A DNA stretch of 64,000 nt from Piezodorus guildinii (GCA_023052935.1 CM041292.1:94099169-94163168); one strand, 5' to 3'; positions 24,838 to 39,800 are shown, counted from the first letter of the stretch. Notes: generated from the letters alone by a model not told the origin. A program made the numbers and translations.

Positions 24838-27800
24838 CATGCTATTTCAGAACTGATGAGCTTTGTGCAAACTGCGACAGAATCATTATCACAGATTTGT
24901 TATTCTGTTACTGATAGTTGTTTAAGCTGTATCAAATCTGTGTCAGCAAAAGCAATACGAAGATGTAGTGCTATGGAGCTTAATATTGATCTCAAACTTC
25001 CCTATATTGTATTACCAGAATTAGGTACACTTCAAAAGTAAGTTATGTTAATTTCAAAATTCTAAAGTTTCAAATAGATTAATAGATATGAAATAGATTA
25101 AGTTTGAAATAGTTCTAAAATTTCAAAATTTTCAAGTTTCCCGTGGTAATTTCCTTTCTAGTGTCTTGACTTCCAATAGCTTCACTGTCCTTTCACCCAT
25201 GAACCCCACCTATTGGCCTACTTCCCTCAAAAAAAGACCTGATATCCTGGATATATTTATCACCTCTCAAATTTCCACCTTGCAAACAGTCGAAACCTTG
25301 AATGACCTCTCATCAGACCACAGTCCAGTTCTGCTTTCCTTGCATTCGAGCTTTATTCCTTTCCCAACCCCTCCTAAACTGATCTTTGGACGAGTGAACT
25401 GGGACGGATTTCGGACAGACTTGGAAACCAAATTGGACATAACTGTTCCACTAAAGACTAAAATAGATGTTGACAGTGCCGTAGAAAAACTTACGGACTC
25501 AATACGTACTAGTATATTCGATAACAGTAGAAACACTAACACCAACAACCCTCAACAAACTAACCTGCCACAGCATATTTGTAACTTATTAAGGAAAAAA
25601 AAAAAAGCAAGATCTAAGTGGCACAGGACTAGATATCCAGCAGACAAAACATATTATACAAAACTGACAAACCAACTAAAATCAGAAATCAAGAAACTCA
25701 AAACTTACTGAGTATGACTGAAAAACTGACAACTACTGACAAATCCCTATGGACTACAACTAAGAAACTACTGAACTTCAAAGGTTTTAATCATCCTCTC
25801 ATTAATGAATCTCAATCCTGGAGGAGAGAAATCTAGAGAAGAAAAATCCCAAACATTCGCTCAGCATCTTTTTAAAACTTACTATCCGCATCTTGAGATC
25901 CTTAATCCGCAGCACCTTGAATTCATTGAAGCAGAACTGGGTATTCCACTCCAGTTGGCCCTTCCTCCTAAAGCATTTCATCCTTTAGAAATTTTGAACT
26001 TAATCCAAAAACTACCTTCCCGGGAAGCTCCCGGACATGACCTAATCACAGCCCAAATCCTTAAGCTACTTCCTAGAAAAGCCATCCTATTTCTCACTTA
26101 TATTTACAATTCCATACTCCGCACTACATATTTTCCCCAATCCTGGAAATTAGCTATTGTTAAAATGATTCCCAAACCCAAAAAGGCACTGGAGCTCCCT
26201 TCTTCCTACCGTCCTATATCTCTTCTACCCATCATGGGTAAAATCTTAGAACTGCTCCTCCTTAAACGACTATACCCTATCATAGAATCTAACACATTCC
26301 TTTCTACCTATGCTGATGACACTTGCGTGTTATCGGTTAATAACGATCTTACAATAGCCTCTCAAACTCTCCAATCCCACATCAGAGACCTTGAGGTATG
26401 GTGTCAGAATTGGAGAATTAAAATCAATTCCAATAAATCCCAACAAATTACCTTTACCCTTCGTCGATAACCTATGACATCCTGCCCTACAGTGTCCTTT
26501 AATGATATTCCGTTTGTCCCGGTTGAACAGATCCGATATTTAGCACTCCTGCTTGACAAACGACTTACATGGAATCCGCATACAAGACTGAAGAGACAAG
26601 AAACTGCACGACGATTTTGGCTACTCCAACACTTACTAGACAGACGCTCTAACCTTTCACTTAACTACAAAAGACTCATTTACATGACCATCATAAGGCC
26701 TATCTGGACCTACGGAGTAGAGCTTTGGGACTCTACTAAACCATCAAACTCTTCCCGTATCCAATCCTTAAATCCAAAATCCTTCGCAAAATCCTTAACG
26801 CTCCTTACTTTGTCACGAATAAAATCATCCACAATGATCTTAATGTTCTATATGTTGCTGATTTGGCCCGTACCAGGTATCACACCTTCCATGAAAAACT
26901 CCACTCCCACTCTAATCCATTAGTTTCAATCCTTGCTTCCTCTTCCATTCCTGATAATCCTCCGAGGCCTCGAGACTTTCTTGTTTAGACTCACTACCAA
27001 AGAGTGCTGCCAATGGGCAGTTTCTCTTCATGTTCCTTTCATGGGTTATAACATTACAGCATATTTACTTGATGCATTTTTTGTAAAGTTGTAAATTTCA
27101 ATAAAAAAATAAATAAAAAAGTTTCAAATAATTTCAAAAATGAGTATTTCTGGTAAATCGACTTTTAAATAGCAAGATTTGAAAAATAGAAAATATATAC
27201 ATATATTTAATGTTTATTCTATAGAATTATGATTTGTTAAATCTTGGAGTAGTGGACTCGTCCTAAAAGATGAAATATTAAGGGAGATAACTGACACCCT
27301 TATCAGTCCAAGAATTATTCTCTGAGAATTAATCAGACTAAGAATTATTAAGATATTAAGTGCTTTTATGCGCGCACCCCAACTAAGGATGGGAATTTGG
27401 TTGATAAAGAGCTGTTCTCCAGTGATCTGGAAAGGGATATTTAGAAAGGTAGAAACCTTCACAGAGACATCATGATAATAAGTGACATTTATTCTTGCAC
27501 TGTAAATGGTTTTAGGGTATCATACAGTGGTTTGTTTGTTTATTTATTTTCCATCATTTTATGCTACTATGGCTATTCAGACGATGCTACAGTGGGAGTC
27601 CTAAATTTTGCCTATCCAGGTTTTATAAGGTCTTAATCCTAGGACCACCTGCAGGTTTGAACCCGTGACCTTTGGCATAGGAGGCTTTTATGCTAGCCAC
27701 CCAGCTACAAGTGATCTCAGATGGTCAGCAAAAAAATAATGAGTTCCCCTTATAGGAAACTCATTCTTTCCTCATAGACTGATCCATAAGATTACGTTTT

Positions 27801-30800
27801 CAGCTCCAGAATGAAATTCAAAATCTATTATTGATTATTTATTTTATTGCTATTGTAGGCATTAGAAGATAAGTTACAGACATGAAAGTCATAGTAGGTG
27901 TTGATATTGTGGTAGATATGCAGAAAATTAATAGAAGGAAATATAAATAAAAACCATATCAGAGGATCGATGAGGATTTTTTTGTTTTTTTTCCGTCTTA
28001 TCTGATGCACTGCAGCCTTTTATTAGGCTTATTGTGTGCCATCCAATCTACTGTTAGTACATGACTAGTGCCTTGGTGAATATGACTAACCTGTAGGGGT
28101 TAATCAGTTCTCACAACTTGGGATCAGCATTACAATCGAGGCCAAAGTGGTAAAACCTTGCAATCTCTGGACAACTGCATATCACATGAAATTCAGTTTC
28201 ATCTTCCTTCTTGCAGAATCTGCAAGTCGGTGGGACCACCAAATCCATATTGTGGAGATGCTTGTTAAGTTGACAGTGTCCTGTGTACAGTCCTGTTACT
28301 CTCCTTAGAGTTGTCCTGTCCATTGAGAGTAGAGTATAACTTCTCTCTTTGCAGGGTCCTTCCAAAAACATCTTAGAGTGATGCTGCTTATCAGTATCCC
28401 TCCAGTATTGCCTGGATCTATTGTCAGCAGCCATCTTAATCAAACCTTTAGCATTGCTGAGGCTAATTCCACACACGGGTTCAGGTGTGGGGGGTAGCTG
28501 AACAGAACCCCTCCTTGTGAGGCTATAAGCTCTCTCATTTCCTAGGATGCCTGAGTGACCAGGCACCCAATGTACTCAGTCAGACTTTAGCAGGGAAAGC
28601 ATATTAAGATTACTTTTGCATTCCTCTACTAATTTGGACTGAGTCACGCAATTACTCAGAGCTCCAATAGCAGCTTGACTATTGGTATGGATGATTTTAT
28701 TTATGACGAAGTAAGGAGCATTTAATATTTTGCGAAGGATTTTGGATTGTAAGGATTGGATGTGGGAGGAATTAGATTGTTTAGTAGAGCCCCAAAGCTC
28801 AATCCCATATGTCCATATGGGCCTGATAATGGTAAAATATATGAGCTTTTAGTAATAGAGTGAAAGTTTTGAACGTTTGTCAAGTAAATGTTGTAGTAAT
28901 CGGTATCTAGAAGCTGTTTCTTGCCATTTAAATCTTGTATGAGGATTCCAAGTAAGACGTTTGTCAAGATGGAGGGAGTCCTAGGTATCGGATTTGTTCT
29001 ACAGGAGTGAGTGAACAAAGGAAACAGAGGGGCAGGAGATCATCGGATTGCCACGAAGGGTAAAGGTAATTTCATGGGATTTGGTAGGATTTATTTTGAT
29101 TCTCCAGTTTTGACACCAATTCTCAATGGCTATGAGGTGGAGCTGAAGGATTTGGGATGCTGTAGTTGGGTCATTATGGACTGATAACACACTTGTGTCA
29201 TCCGCGTAGGTATTGAGGACAGTGGAATATCAGCTGTATAAACTGTATAAAGGCTTGGACCTAAGATACTACCCTGTGGTATACCGGCCGACTGAGCAAA
29301 TATGGAGGAGTAGGAAAAATTATGGTTTACTTTAAAGGTTCTATTATTGAGGTAGGATTGGATTAAAAGGAAATATGTAGAAGGAAGGATTTGTATATTT
29401 AAAAATTTTTTTTTTTTAGTTTTAATCATTATCACTACATTCATACTTTTTTATTATCATATAGATATGTATCTCTTTTGTTGGACTGATATTTGTAGCC
29501 CTGATTATGTCTCACTAGTTTGTGCCGAAACGTCGGAAAAATTACAATATTCTATGACGAACTATATGGTTATCTGCCTGCCTCTCATTCCTTCTGAAAT
29601 TAGGGTTTGAGCACAGATATTTATTGCTATTACTTCAGCCTGAAAGACTGAAGTATGTTTACCTAGAGAGATGGACATCCCTTCCTTGGGTTTATCCATT
29701 CTCCATATTCCAGTCCTTGAGCCTAACTCTGTCTGTATAGCAGTTGACTCCATTACACGGTCTGTGCGAGCCAGTCCTATTAATCACTACACAATAAAGT
29801 GTGTCCGTTTATTTCTTTACTTGAAGATAGGAATGCATGGCTAGCATTGAATCTTCATCAATCCTTCGGAACAAGTTACCATGACCCCGGTATACCAGGG
29901 AGTTAGATCTTTTTCCTAACTTAGAGAGCCTATAGGCTGTGTTAAGTGCTTTCCAGAACCTTCCAAAGAGAAATATTAATGAGATTAAACTGTGCCAAAG
30001 ACTCTAGGAATTGGACAGGATTGAACATTTTGATGTTCAAGGATTGAACATCAGGAAAAGACACTATACAACCAGAATTAGTGAAATATGGAGGTACGGA
30101 AATGATAAAAGTTTTACAGAATTTCTTCTAAAGGGTATATGAAGAAAAGAGAATATCACAAGATTTGGAAAATAATATAATTATAACAACATATGACCAA
30201 AAGGATTGTTCAAACTACAGATCCATTCGTTTATCACTTATTCATTTATCAGTTCTAGAAAAACATGTGCGACCTCTAGTTGAAAGAGTAATCGGTGAGA
30301 AACCAGAAATATTCAGAATTTATTGGTTAGTATATGCTCTACCTTTTCGTTAGAAATATCTTAGAAAAGAACTGAAACCGAGATATAAATAGTCCATCTA
30401 TTGTGACCCCAAATGCCTGGTGAGACTAAATGGACTACAGTCCAAGGAAGATCCAGAAGGGTGTCAACAGGGAGGTAGTCTGAGTATGATATGAAAACAA
30501 TGATTGGAGAGAACATACTTCTTGGTAAAAATCCTCAAGAAACTGTTGGAATTAACACTACATCTATCTATATGAAGAGGAAGGTCAACAATAAAATTGT
30601 AGGTAATGCATGGATTCTTCGAAGCTTGTGCAATTGGAAAGTGACAGAACAGCAATAGTCACCTGGTTTGGAGTTAATAGAGTTTGTTAAATGTAAAAGT
30701 TTTGAATCTTGATTTTTAAAAACCAGTGATAGTTATGAGTCGATTCCATCAAAAAACTTAAATTTGTATATTAAGCATCTTTATCTTTCAAAGTTTCATT

Positions 30801-33800
30801 GTTTTCTCTTTATTTTAGGGGAGGTAACCTGCTGATAATAGATTTAGGACATATTAAAATTAGTAGTGAACTTCAACCTAACAATGTTAATCTTGAAGAT
30901 GCAACTCAAATGGAAATGGAAGAAAAGCTCTATGATAGGTTCTATATGGAGTTTTCGGAATTCCAAATATTATTTTGTGATTCAGGTTGTTTATTATTTT
31001 ATTATAAAATAGGGTTTGTTAATTATTTTTTGAAGCATTTTTCTTAAGACGTAAAATTTCAGGTGATCTATGGCGAGATGCAAAAAAAACTAAATGATTC
31101 CGAATTTCATCTGTTACCCAAATTACAATCCCAAGTTGCTTTTTCAAATAGCATAAAACCAGAATATAGACTTTTACCACGGTAAGCTATTTAATTATAG
31201 AAAAAAGTTGGCATTCTTGAAAATGTGCAATTTTCGTTTGTATAAATGAGCAGCATTAATTATTTTTATTTTATTTTTTTTTCTTGCAGGCATAAACTCA
31301 ATGTGACTCTCTCAAGCATCAAATTTAACGTATCAGACCGTAAAATTGGATCTGTTATGGATTTTCTGGATAATATACCATTGCCGAGCCCTAATACTGT
31401 TCATGTTTCAATATCTTCCAATGTTGTCTACATGGCTTCCATTCCAGAGCTAACTAATGATGAATTCAGAGGAGACCCTACTGTTGATCTCCTTACTAGG
31501 ATTAAAATTTTAATTGTTGAAGCTGAATTGAAAAAACAAAGTAAGATTGATCTAGCTAACATAGATAAGGCTGCAGCTAAAATGGCTATGCTTCAAGTTG
31601 ATAAGTAAGTTATATTTACTGACCTATATGCTAACTAAGTTATTATGATATAATTAGCAAGTATTACATTATTATAATCTAAATTTATTTTTATGGTGTG
31701 GAGCCTGTTGCAAGTTCGCTAGTTTATCTAGACAAAAGTTGCGGGTTTGAATCCCATTCACACCCGGACATTTTCAGGCAACATCAGCAAACTCGTGGCA
31801 ATTATAAATTATTGAACACTTGTAAAGTTAAAATGGATAAAATTGCTTGAATCTATAAATAAATGACGGGCGTAATAATCTAAAAATTTATCGCCCTAAA
31901 ACACCTTACCTACCTACCTATAAATAAATGAGATTAATCTTTGTAGTATATGCACATATTTATACCTCAGCAATGGTCCTGTTCTTCAAGTATTATTATT
32001 ATTCTTTTATTAAAATAGAGCTTGACACAACAGTTTAATTTCCATGGTTTAGGGTACTATAATATCTCATCATACCTGTGAGTCTGTTGACTTCAGCTTT
32101 TAGTGTGTTTTAGAACTTATAACTCTAATTTATGAAATATTTGACTCATCAGCCACCTATAACATTGTATCAAGTTTCTCTTCTCTCCAAAATAAATGCT
32201 TCTCTTTCCGAATACAAAAAAAGTTATCACTTGTTATCCAAATAAAGCTGGACACCTTTATAATATAAACTAGTAAATATAAATCTAATGCAATAATAAT
32301 ATACATAAAAGATTGTTTAAAAAACAGTGAAGCCCTGGTTCCCATCAAACCGTAGTAGTCACACCCTTCTTGATTTGGCATGTTTTTCAAGAATGTTCAA
32401 ATTATAAGTCGCACCTGAATAAAACGGATCTGATCACAGATATACCAAGAGTTCTAGGTAATATAGAGGACTCAATCAAATTAGTTATTTATATTCTTAA
32501 AAATTTGTTGTCTAAATTATGTCTTCTGTCTTAATTAAGGTATAACTATATTTGTATTGTTGTTCTTTCTTAGTATTTTTTATTTTATTTTTTGTAATCA
32601 TGTCTTAACTTTCTTATAATTACCAATTTAATTTAAATTTTTTATAGAGGTTAAATATATACATATACAAATACAAGCATACAAATAAATATAATACAAT
32701 ACAATTTGACATTAAGGTTTTACTCTTTAAACCCCAAACAAACAACTTAGAGAATGGAGAAATATTTTTTTCTTATTATAAAAAAAAGGCCTCTCCATGT
32801 CAGGATGTGATGGGTAGAATGAGATTGATATTTGTATTTATAAATGATATAATGATATGGCGATCTGGTTTTATTACATGTAAATCTGACACCTGCTGAT
32901 ATAAATTAAATTTTAGACCCACAGGAATGAACTTTTAAATATGATTGAATAGGTTTTATCAAAAAATGAAAAAAAAAAATCATAAATTATTTAGTTGTAA
33001 TGGCAATTATATAAACTGATCTTTGACTATATATACTTAATAATTCTTGTAGAAACTTCATTTCTTCAGAAGTGAGTGATGAAGAAAATGAACAATGGGC
33101 TAGAACTGTTGACTTACCTGGATTTGATGACAATGTTTCTCCTAACAACATCATCAATATGCTTCTTAGATTCATGATTGGTGAGGTAATAGTTCTAACT
33201 TTTACTTATCCTCACATCATAATATACTTCCATTTTAATTAATATTTTTCTCGAAAAAAATATACTCATGAATTATTAAATAAGTAGTTACTTCCATATG
33301 AAACTTTTTTTTTTTTTTTTTTTTTTTTTAAACTTATTACAATAGTTCTAAACTGGTTAAATATTAAATACCCCCCAAAAAATATAGTTTATGACTAATA
33401 TTGTTTTTTATATTTGAATTTCAGATAGTAGTTCAACTTTGTAGATCATGTAATCGCATCGATAAGCCTTATTTAATGCTAAGAATTGCAAAAATATGCT
33501 GTGATGCTGCTCTAATGGAGTATGGGCCTGCAATTCAGGCTACCCTTGGTTCTGTTCAACTGGTTGATAAGCTTCATACAGGAAATTCAGGAGAGTATCT
33601 TGAACTTATTTCAACAGATTCTTCTGCTGATGTTGCCTCTCTTTTGTATAGGAAGGTACTTAATCAAGAGTAAAATATATTTGATCCTTTGTTAGATTTA
33701 TATTTATCTGTTTATTTGATCAGATAACAGAAGCCTACATATTCACTGAGATGAACTGCTTTAGGCATGAACATCCATTCTTCCTAAAAGGCCATATTCT

Positions 33801-36800
33801 AATGCATTTACATTTTTGCCACTTCCAGAATATGAAATTAAGAAATAAATGGTAATTTAATTTTAAAACCAAATTAATTAAAACTGTGCTCAATTTATGC
33901 CTTCAAAAAACATATTCCTCAGCTGATCCACTTCCCTTAATGAATCAATTTGAGTAACAATAGTTTTCCAGGGGTCACCCATAGCGTAGAGGCTAGCATA
34001 ATAGCTTTCTATGCCAAAGGTTGTGGGTTCAAACCTGCGGGTGGCCCTAGGATTTTTTAATGGTAGTAATAAATCCTTAGTTATGCCGTCCTTCGGAAGG
34101 GAATTTAAAAGGTGGTCCTGAGCCTGTGCGATGTCAGGTACTCGTTAAAGATCCATATCCAATAAAACCTGGATAGGCAAAATTTAGGACTCCCACTGTA
34201 GCATCGTCCGATTAGGCATTGCAGCATAAAAGTGACGTTAAACGAATAAACAAACAAACAAACAGTTTTCCTAAAATATTGAATACTATGTGAACTGATC
34301 CTAATCACCTCCTTGTACGGTTGTTGGCCGTGAAGCAGTACAAATCTGAACCCGAGACCCTTTAGGTATAAGTCTGGTTATGTGACCTGATACTGCTTTG
34401 CTATTTTTATTTGAAAATTAAATTAACCTGTGACTTAATTGGAAACTTTTAATTTTAAATATGACTTATGTATCTAGTTTATCCTTTTAAGCATAATTTA
34501 GTCATGAATCTTGAAAAGCCAGTGGTGAAACTTATTTATTTTTTCATAATTCAATTTACACTTTTCTGCTTGGCCTATTTTGATCGACAAGTTGCTGTAA
34601 CATCTCAGGTATAGACGCTCTTAAAATATGAAATTTCAGTTTTATGCTACTTGTTGTTTTTGCGCTAGAGTTACCACATACACACACATGGACACACTGA
34701 CACCCGGTTTTTTGGGGGGGGATTTGGTTATTTGGACTCAGAGAACCCTAAAATGTGTATTTTTTGTTGAAAACTAGAATTTTAAAATTTTCATGATCGC
34801 AATACTTTCCCTTACTATATATATACTTCATATATAGGTAAGTGAAAGTAAAAATAAATTCATAATAAGAGATGAACAGTATAAAGTATATACTTATCAC
34901 AACATTAATTTTGGAGCAATAAAAGGTAATTAAAAAATGACTCAAAACTGAATGACGATACAAAACAAATAATTTGTTTAAACTGAAAGTTTAGTAAAAA
35001 ACCAATGTCACACAAATATAAAGACAGAAGAAAAGCTGATTTTAATATTTATTGAGATAAATGTTTGAATACTAAGATAGTTTAAGCAGAAACAACTAGG
35101 AAGAAAGGAACTTTTTTTTCTTCTAGATATGTATTTTAAATGCCGTAATTGACTTCTTGTTATTAATTTAATTTTTCCTCTCCAATATATTTTCCATTAT
35201 AACTATTTGTGTACGAGTAAGATGAATAAGATTTTTCATTATAGGTTCGATCTGATTGTCCTGACTTCAAATCACACTTCCATAGTGTTGAACAATCTCT
35301 TGTAATGGATTTCACTCGTGCTAGTATCATACTTCATAGAGAAGCATTTGTTACTCTGAATAAATATCTCCAGTACCTTTTGCAAAAGTAAGACTTTTTC
35401 TTTAGCTATATCTTTCCTATTTCTAATATTCCTTTCTTTTTTATTGAACTCACATTGTAGAATCTATTTTTATTTTATGCGGATTAATGTATCTTGAATG
35501 TAAAGTATGAATTCTTACTAAGTAGATTGATTATAAACAACTAGTTCTGACATTGGTGCTCAAACCTAGAAATAAGTAAAGAACCTCTGAGGACCAATTT
35601 ATTGAAATATGTAAATAATTAAATTTGTTAATTTTATATTTTGGACCTTTTATCTAATATTTTATAACACAGAGTCATTATTTTGTTGTGAAAAATAATA
35701 GATTTCACAAAAGTGAGTATCTAAAATTATGAATATAATATATACAAGTTGTACATAAATATACATAATATACTGTATTATATAATAATAATGTACATAT
35801 ATATAATGTCACTGTTTTTTTATAGGGTTCAGAGTAGGGAAATCGTTCTATGCCATAAATTATTTGGAAAATGGACAATAGAGCCACTAAGTGAAATCTG
35901 GGAAAAGCAGAATGATCCTCCTATTCCGCCTGGAGCAACTAAATTCAGCTATTCTACTCGCCTTCAAGAATTGAAACTGAAGTTCTGTGATACTGAGATG
36001 GAGTTCTTGGAAATTAAAGTAATTAAAAAATGTTAATAACCAATATAATTTAAAATTACTTTTTTTTAAATAATTGTGTGTGAGTCGTTTTAATTTACTT
36101 ATTTAGATTGACTGAATAATTCTATTTTTTCTCATCTATTTCCAATTTTTTATTTATGGAAATTCATAATTTTTTTTTTAAATTAATATTATGTAGTGTA
36201 AACAATCAAAAGGGTTTCTGATTATTTTCTCATGTATGGACTAAAAAGTTTAATTTACTTGTAGAAAGTTATATGATTGACCTATCGATGAGTAACTAAA
36301 TCCTATATTTTTTTTTCTTTAAGGTTGGTGGGTTAGAAAGTGATTGCCTATTCAAAGCAAATGAGCGAATGGTGTTACGATTTTATCTTGCTAGTATAAC
36401 AATTGATGATCTCTCTGATATGACTCTTTACCCTAAGGTTAGTGAAATGAATTATAATTTATTTTTTGCTTAATATAATTCTAAATACTATTTATATTTT
36501 TATAGCACTAAATAATATTAAGATATGCTTTTATTAAGTTGTTTTTTTTGGGTATTTTATTTTTATTGAAACATTATGATCCCATTTCTTTCAATTACCA
36601 GTTTATTATTATTTTTAGATTCTTTCTATTGAAGATGAAAAGGTTATAGATGTTAAATATGTAAGGCATAGCCCTCGTTTTTATAAGAATCCAGATATCG
36701 ATGTTAAGAAAGATGATGTGAAGTCTGATGGGAATTTGAAAATTCATGTTGGCAGAATACAATTAGTTTTCTTTTGTAAAATGATTATTGATTTTCAGGT

Positions 36801-39800
36801 ATTTTTAATATTTGGATTTTTTTTATTCAACTTGAAGAAAACTTTCATTTTGGGTGATAATTGTGCATTTTTCTTTCAGCAATTCATGGAACCTTTTGTA
36901 AGGCCAGCCCTCATTCCAACTTTAATTTACAACTTGGAAAAATATACCCAAGAGAAATTTTCCTCTCTCCGCTCATGCAGTACACGATTGCATTTGGCCA
37001 TAGATATTAGAACTCCATCATTTTTATTTCCACAAAAAATTTCTTCTCCAAATCTTATAATTTTCTGCTTAGGTTGGCACATATTTGATTTCTTACTGGA
37101 GTGTAATCGGAAGATTGATTCTGAATTAATGTATGTTTTATTTAAATAGGAGATTTGAGTGTTGAAAACTTCTTCAAAGAAAAAACTTCTCCAGTTGAAA
37201 ATGTTCCAGCACCTGTAATAGACAATGTTCTCATAAGGCTTGAAAATATTCAAATTTGTCGAGCAGTAATGACTCTGGCAGGGTCGCTGGAAATTCAAGT
37301 AACCAAAATTTATATCTTAAATAAATTATTATTACATCAAATATCATAAGAATATTTTGATATTATATTTTTTTAAAAACAGAATGTAAGTTGTATGTGA
37401 ATAGTTTATCCAACAAAATCACTGAAAAAGGTTATCACAGCTCAAGAAGCATAATTTTATGAAATACTTAGTTAAAAACCAATCTCTGTCTTTATCTGCT
37501 ATATTGGATTAAAAGCTTTCAAAAATAAAAGCTGAAACACTTTATATCAAAGCAGTGCAACTCAATTTCTGTTATAGATGGATTGTCATTTTAAAGCCCA
37601 AAAAAATATTCAGTAGCATGTAAAATCAACAAACAAATCACAAAGTTAAACATTTAATATTCTTGGAATAGACTGGAACTATTTCACTTTTGTGCATCCC
37701 TTCCCCCAAAATCTGTTAATATTTTGCTATGAAAAAAATTAGCTGTAAACATTATGCATAAAAACATTCTGTAATAACTGGCAGAATGAATTAAAATTTC
37801 AGACATTGAAAGCAAACATTGCCCTAAGTTGTTAAATCTGTTAGCTATGAACAAATTTTGATTATGTTTCACATTAAAATAAAAACTTGGACCAATAAAC
37901 ATTAATCGATCTGATATTTTTGTGTTTTTCATTTATGCCATACGATTCAATAAAATATTAAATGAACATTACATTATAAAATAAATATAAAATTTTCTTG
38001 CTAAACACACTTTTTTGTAATTATTAACTGTCACTAATGAAGTGACAAGCTCTAAATCAATCAAACTGTGAGTTTTTAAACAAAAAAGAAAGCAAGGCAG
38101 TTCGCTAGTTAAAACATATTTTAAATAAATTATTAATATTCTTTATTGATTATTATCATATAAAATTATTTCATTCTCTAATATCAGTTCCCTTATTATT
38201 TCTTCAAATTTGCCTTATTCATCTGCTGTAGGAACCAATTGTCGATCCTCTCAGTATTAAATTTGATGTAAAGAGAGCAGTTGATTATCATTCTACTGTG
38301 AGAGCTTTAGCTGGAATTTATGTGCAGCCAACATCACAGTTGCTTCTCTATCAGATAGTTGGTAACATTGATAATATCAGGATTAATCTTGGTCAGAGAG
38401 ATCTATCGACGATTTTGAATGTTTGGGTTGATAATTTCAATCAAGGAATATTTATAGGTAATTATAAAATATTTTATGCAGTAGACTCCTGATAATTAGA
38501 TTGGGGTTCATTGAGTTTTTTTTCCAAATGTTTTCAAATCTGCAAAGGAACTTAAAATACTCAGACCTATGTTCATTTAAATCTCAGGGAGAGATTCAAA
38601 TTCAATTTCTTATCAGAAATCATTTTTAAATACTTTAATTCTTTACCATATTAAATTGTAGAGCCTTCAATATCGTTGAGGATCCAGCTGATATTTTTGT
38701 CATCAACATATGTCCAAATAACAGATTCTCTTTGATCACTGTTATATTTCATCTATCACTTCTTCCACTTCCACTGGGTGTAGGAAAGATATTTGCTGTA
38801 AGTTGTGATGAATACGTCATCAACAAATTTTTATTTATTTGTTATTATTTTAATTTATTGTCTATTTTTCTATTTTATTTTTTGTAGATATTTTGTCCTA
38901 CTTATTTTGTATATATAGTAAAATGGACTGTTAATACCCATTGTCTTTGAGTATGGCAGCTTGTATTATTACACAATAAAATAATGTCATAAACAAATCT
39001 TTAAAAACTTAATGAAAGGCCAAATAGTGTATATGATTCCAATGGTAGCTAAAAGAACAGTTTCATACTAAGAAGCAGAATCTTGTAAACAATGGCTTGA
39101 AGGAAAATAAGTTCCTACACTGGCACGGAATTCTTTGTCAGCCAAAATATTTTAATTTAAGTTCACATATTTTTTTTTTGTGATTGGTACAGTAATAGAT
39201 TTTTCTCCAGCATAAAGAAAATTATCCACTATCCTTGATTTAGTTTTAAATATCTAAATCTATTTTTCCCTTCCTCTTGACTACTATTTAGACCAATAAC
39301 TTATGTTCCTTTACACTTCTTATAGGCACATTTTAACTCTTGATTTGAATCCCCTAATCGCATAGCACTATACTAAAGCTCTGATGTTCTTTTTAGAAAT
39401 CTATTGGATCACAGAGAGCAGTGTGGCGGATAATGCATTAGTCAACTGTTCTCCCAGTCCTAGGTTTGAATCGTGGCTGTGGCAGAATATTATTTATTCT
39501 GATAATTGAGCCGGGGCTCGACCCTAGGGTATGGAGACCCTCCTGGGCAGACCAGCCTCTGTAAAGTGGGTACCCCAAATTGGGGAGGAAACCTGGCAGC
39601 TGAGTGTGATAAAGGCCTAATCACCTCATTGCACAGCCGTTAAGTTACTAACAGTATGAATCTCTATATGTACTGAGCCCAAGACCCTTCATGAGTGGTA
39701 GAGTTACAGGTTTTTTATTGGATCAGAACTGTGACTTGAAGATGTCTTGAAATGTTTTTCTCAAGCTTTAGCAATTTTTTCAAGTATTGTTAGTAAATAA

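Noticed and set aside
25064..27130. 13-bp repeat aaagtttcaaata as TSD of the Jockey-like copy
   Set aside because: The coding truncation begins about 60 bases inside the first repeat, and the region is full of tttcaaa-type sequence, so the match may be chance.
34021..34060. Possible tRNA gene (box A and B-like sequences)
   Set aside because: Head of SINE family A; the same body follows in several copies and no acceptor stem closes. The same applies to 3185-3240, 39420-39480, 31740 and 21090.
36927..37298. 123-codon minus-strand frame
   Set aside because: Antisense of two conserved Vps13 exons.
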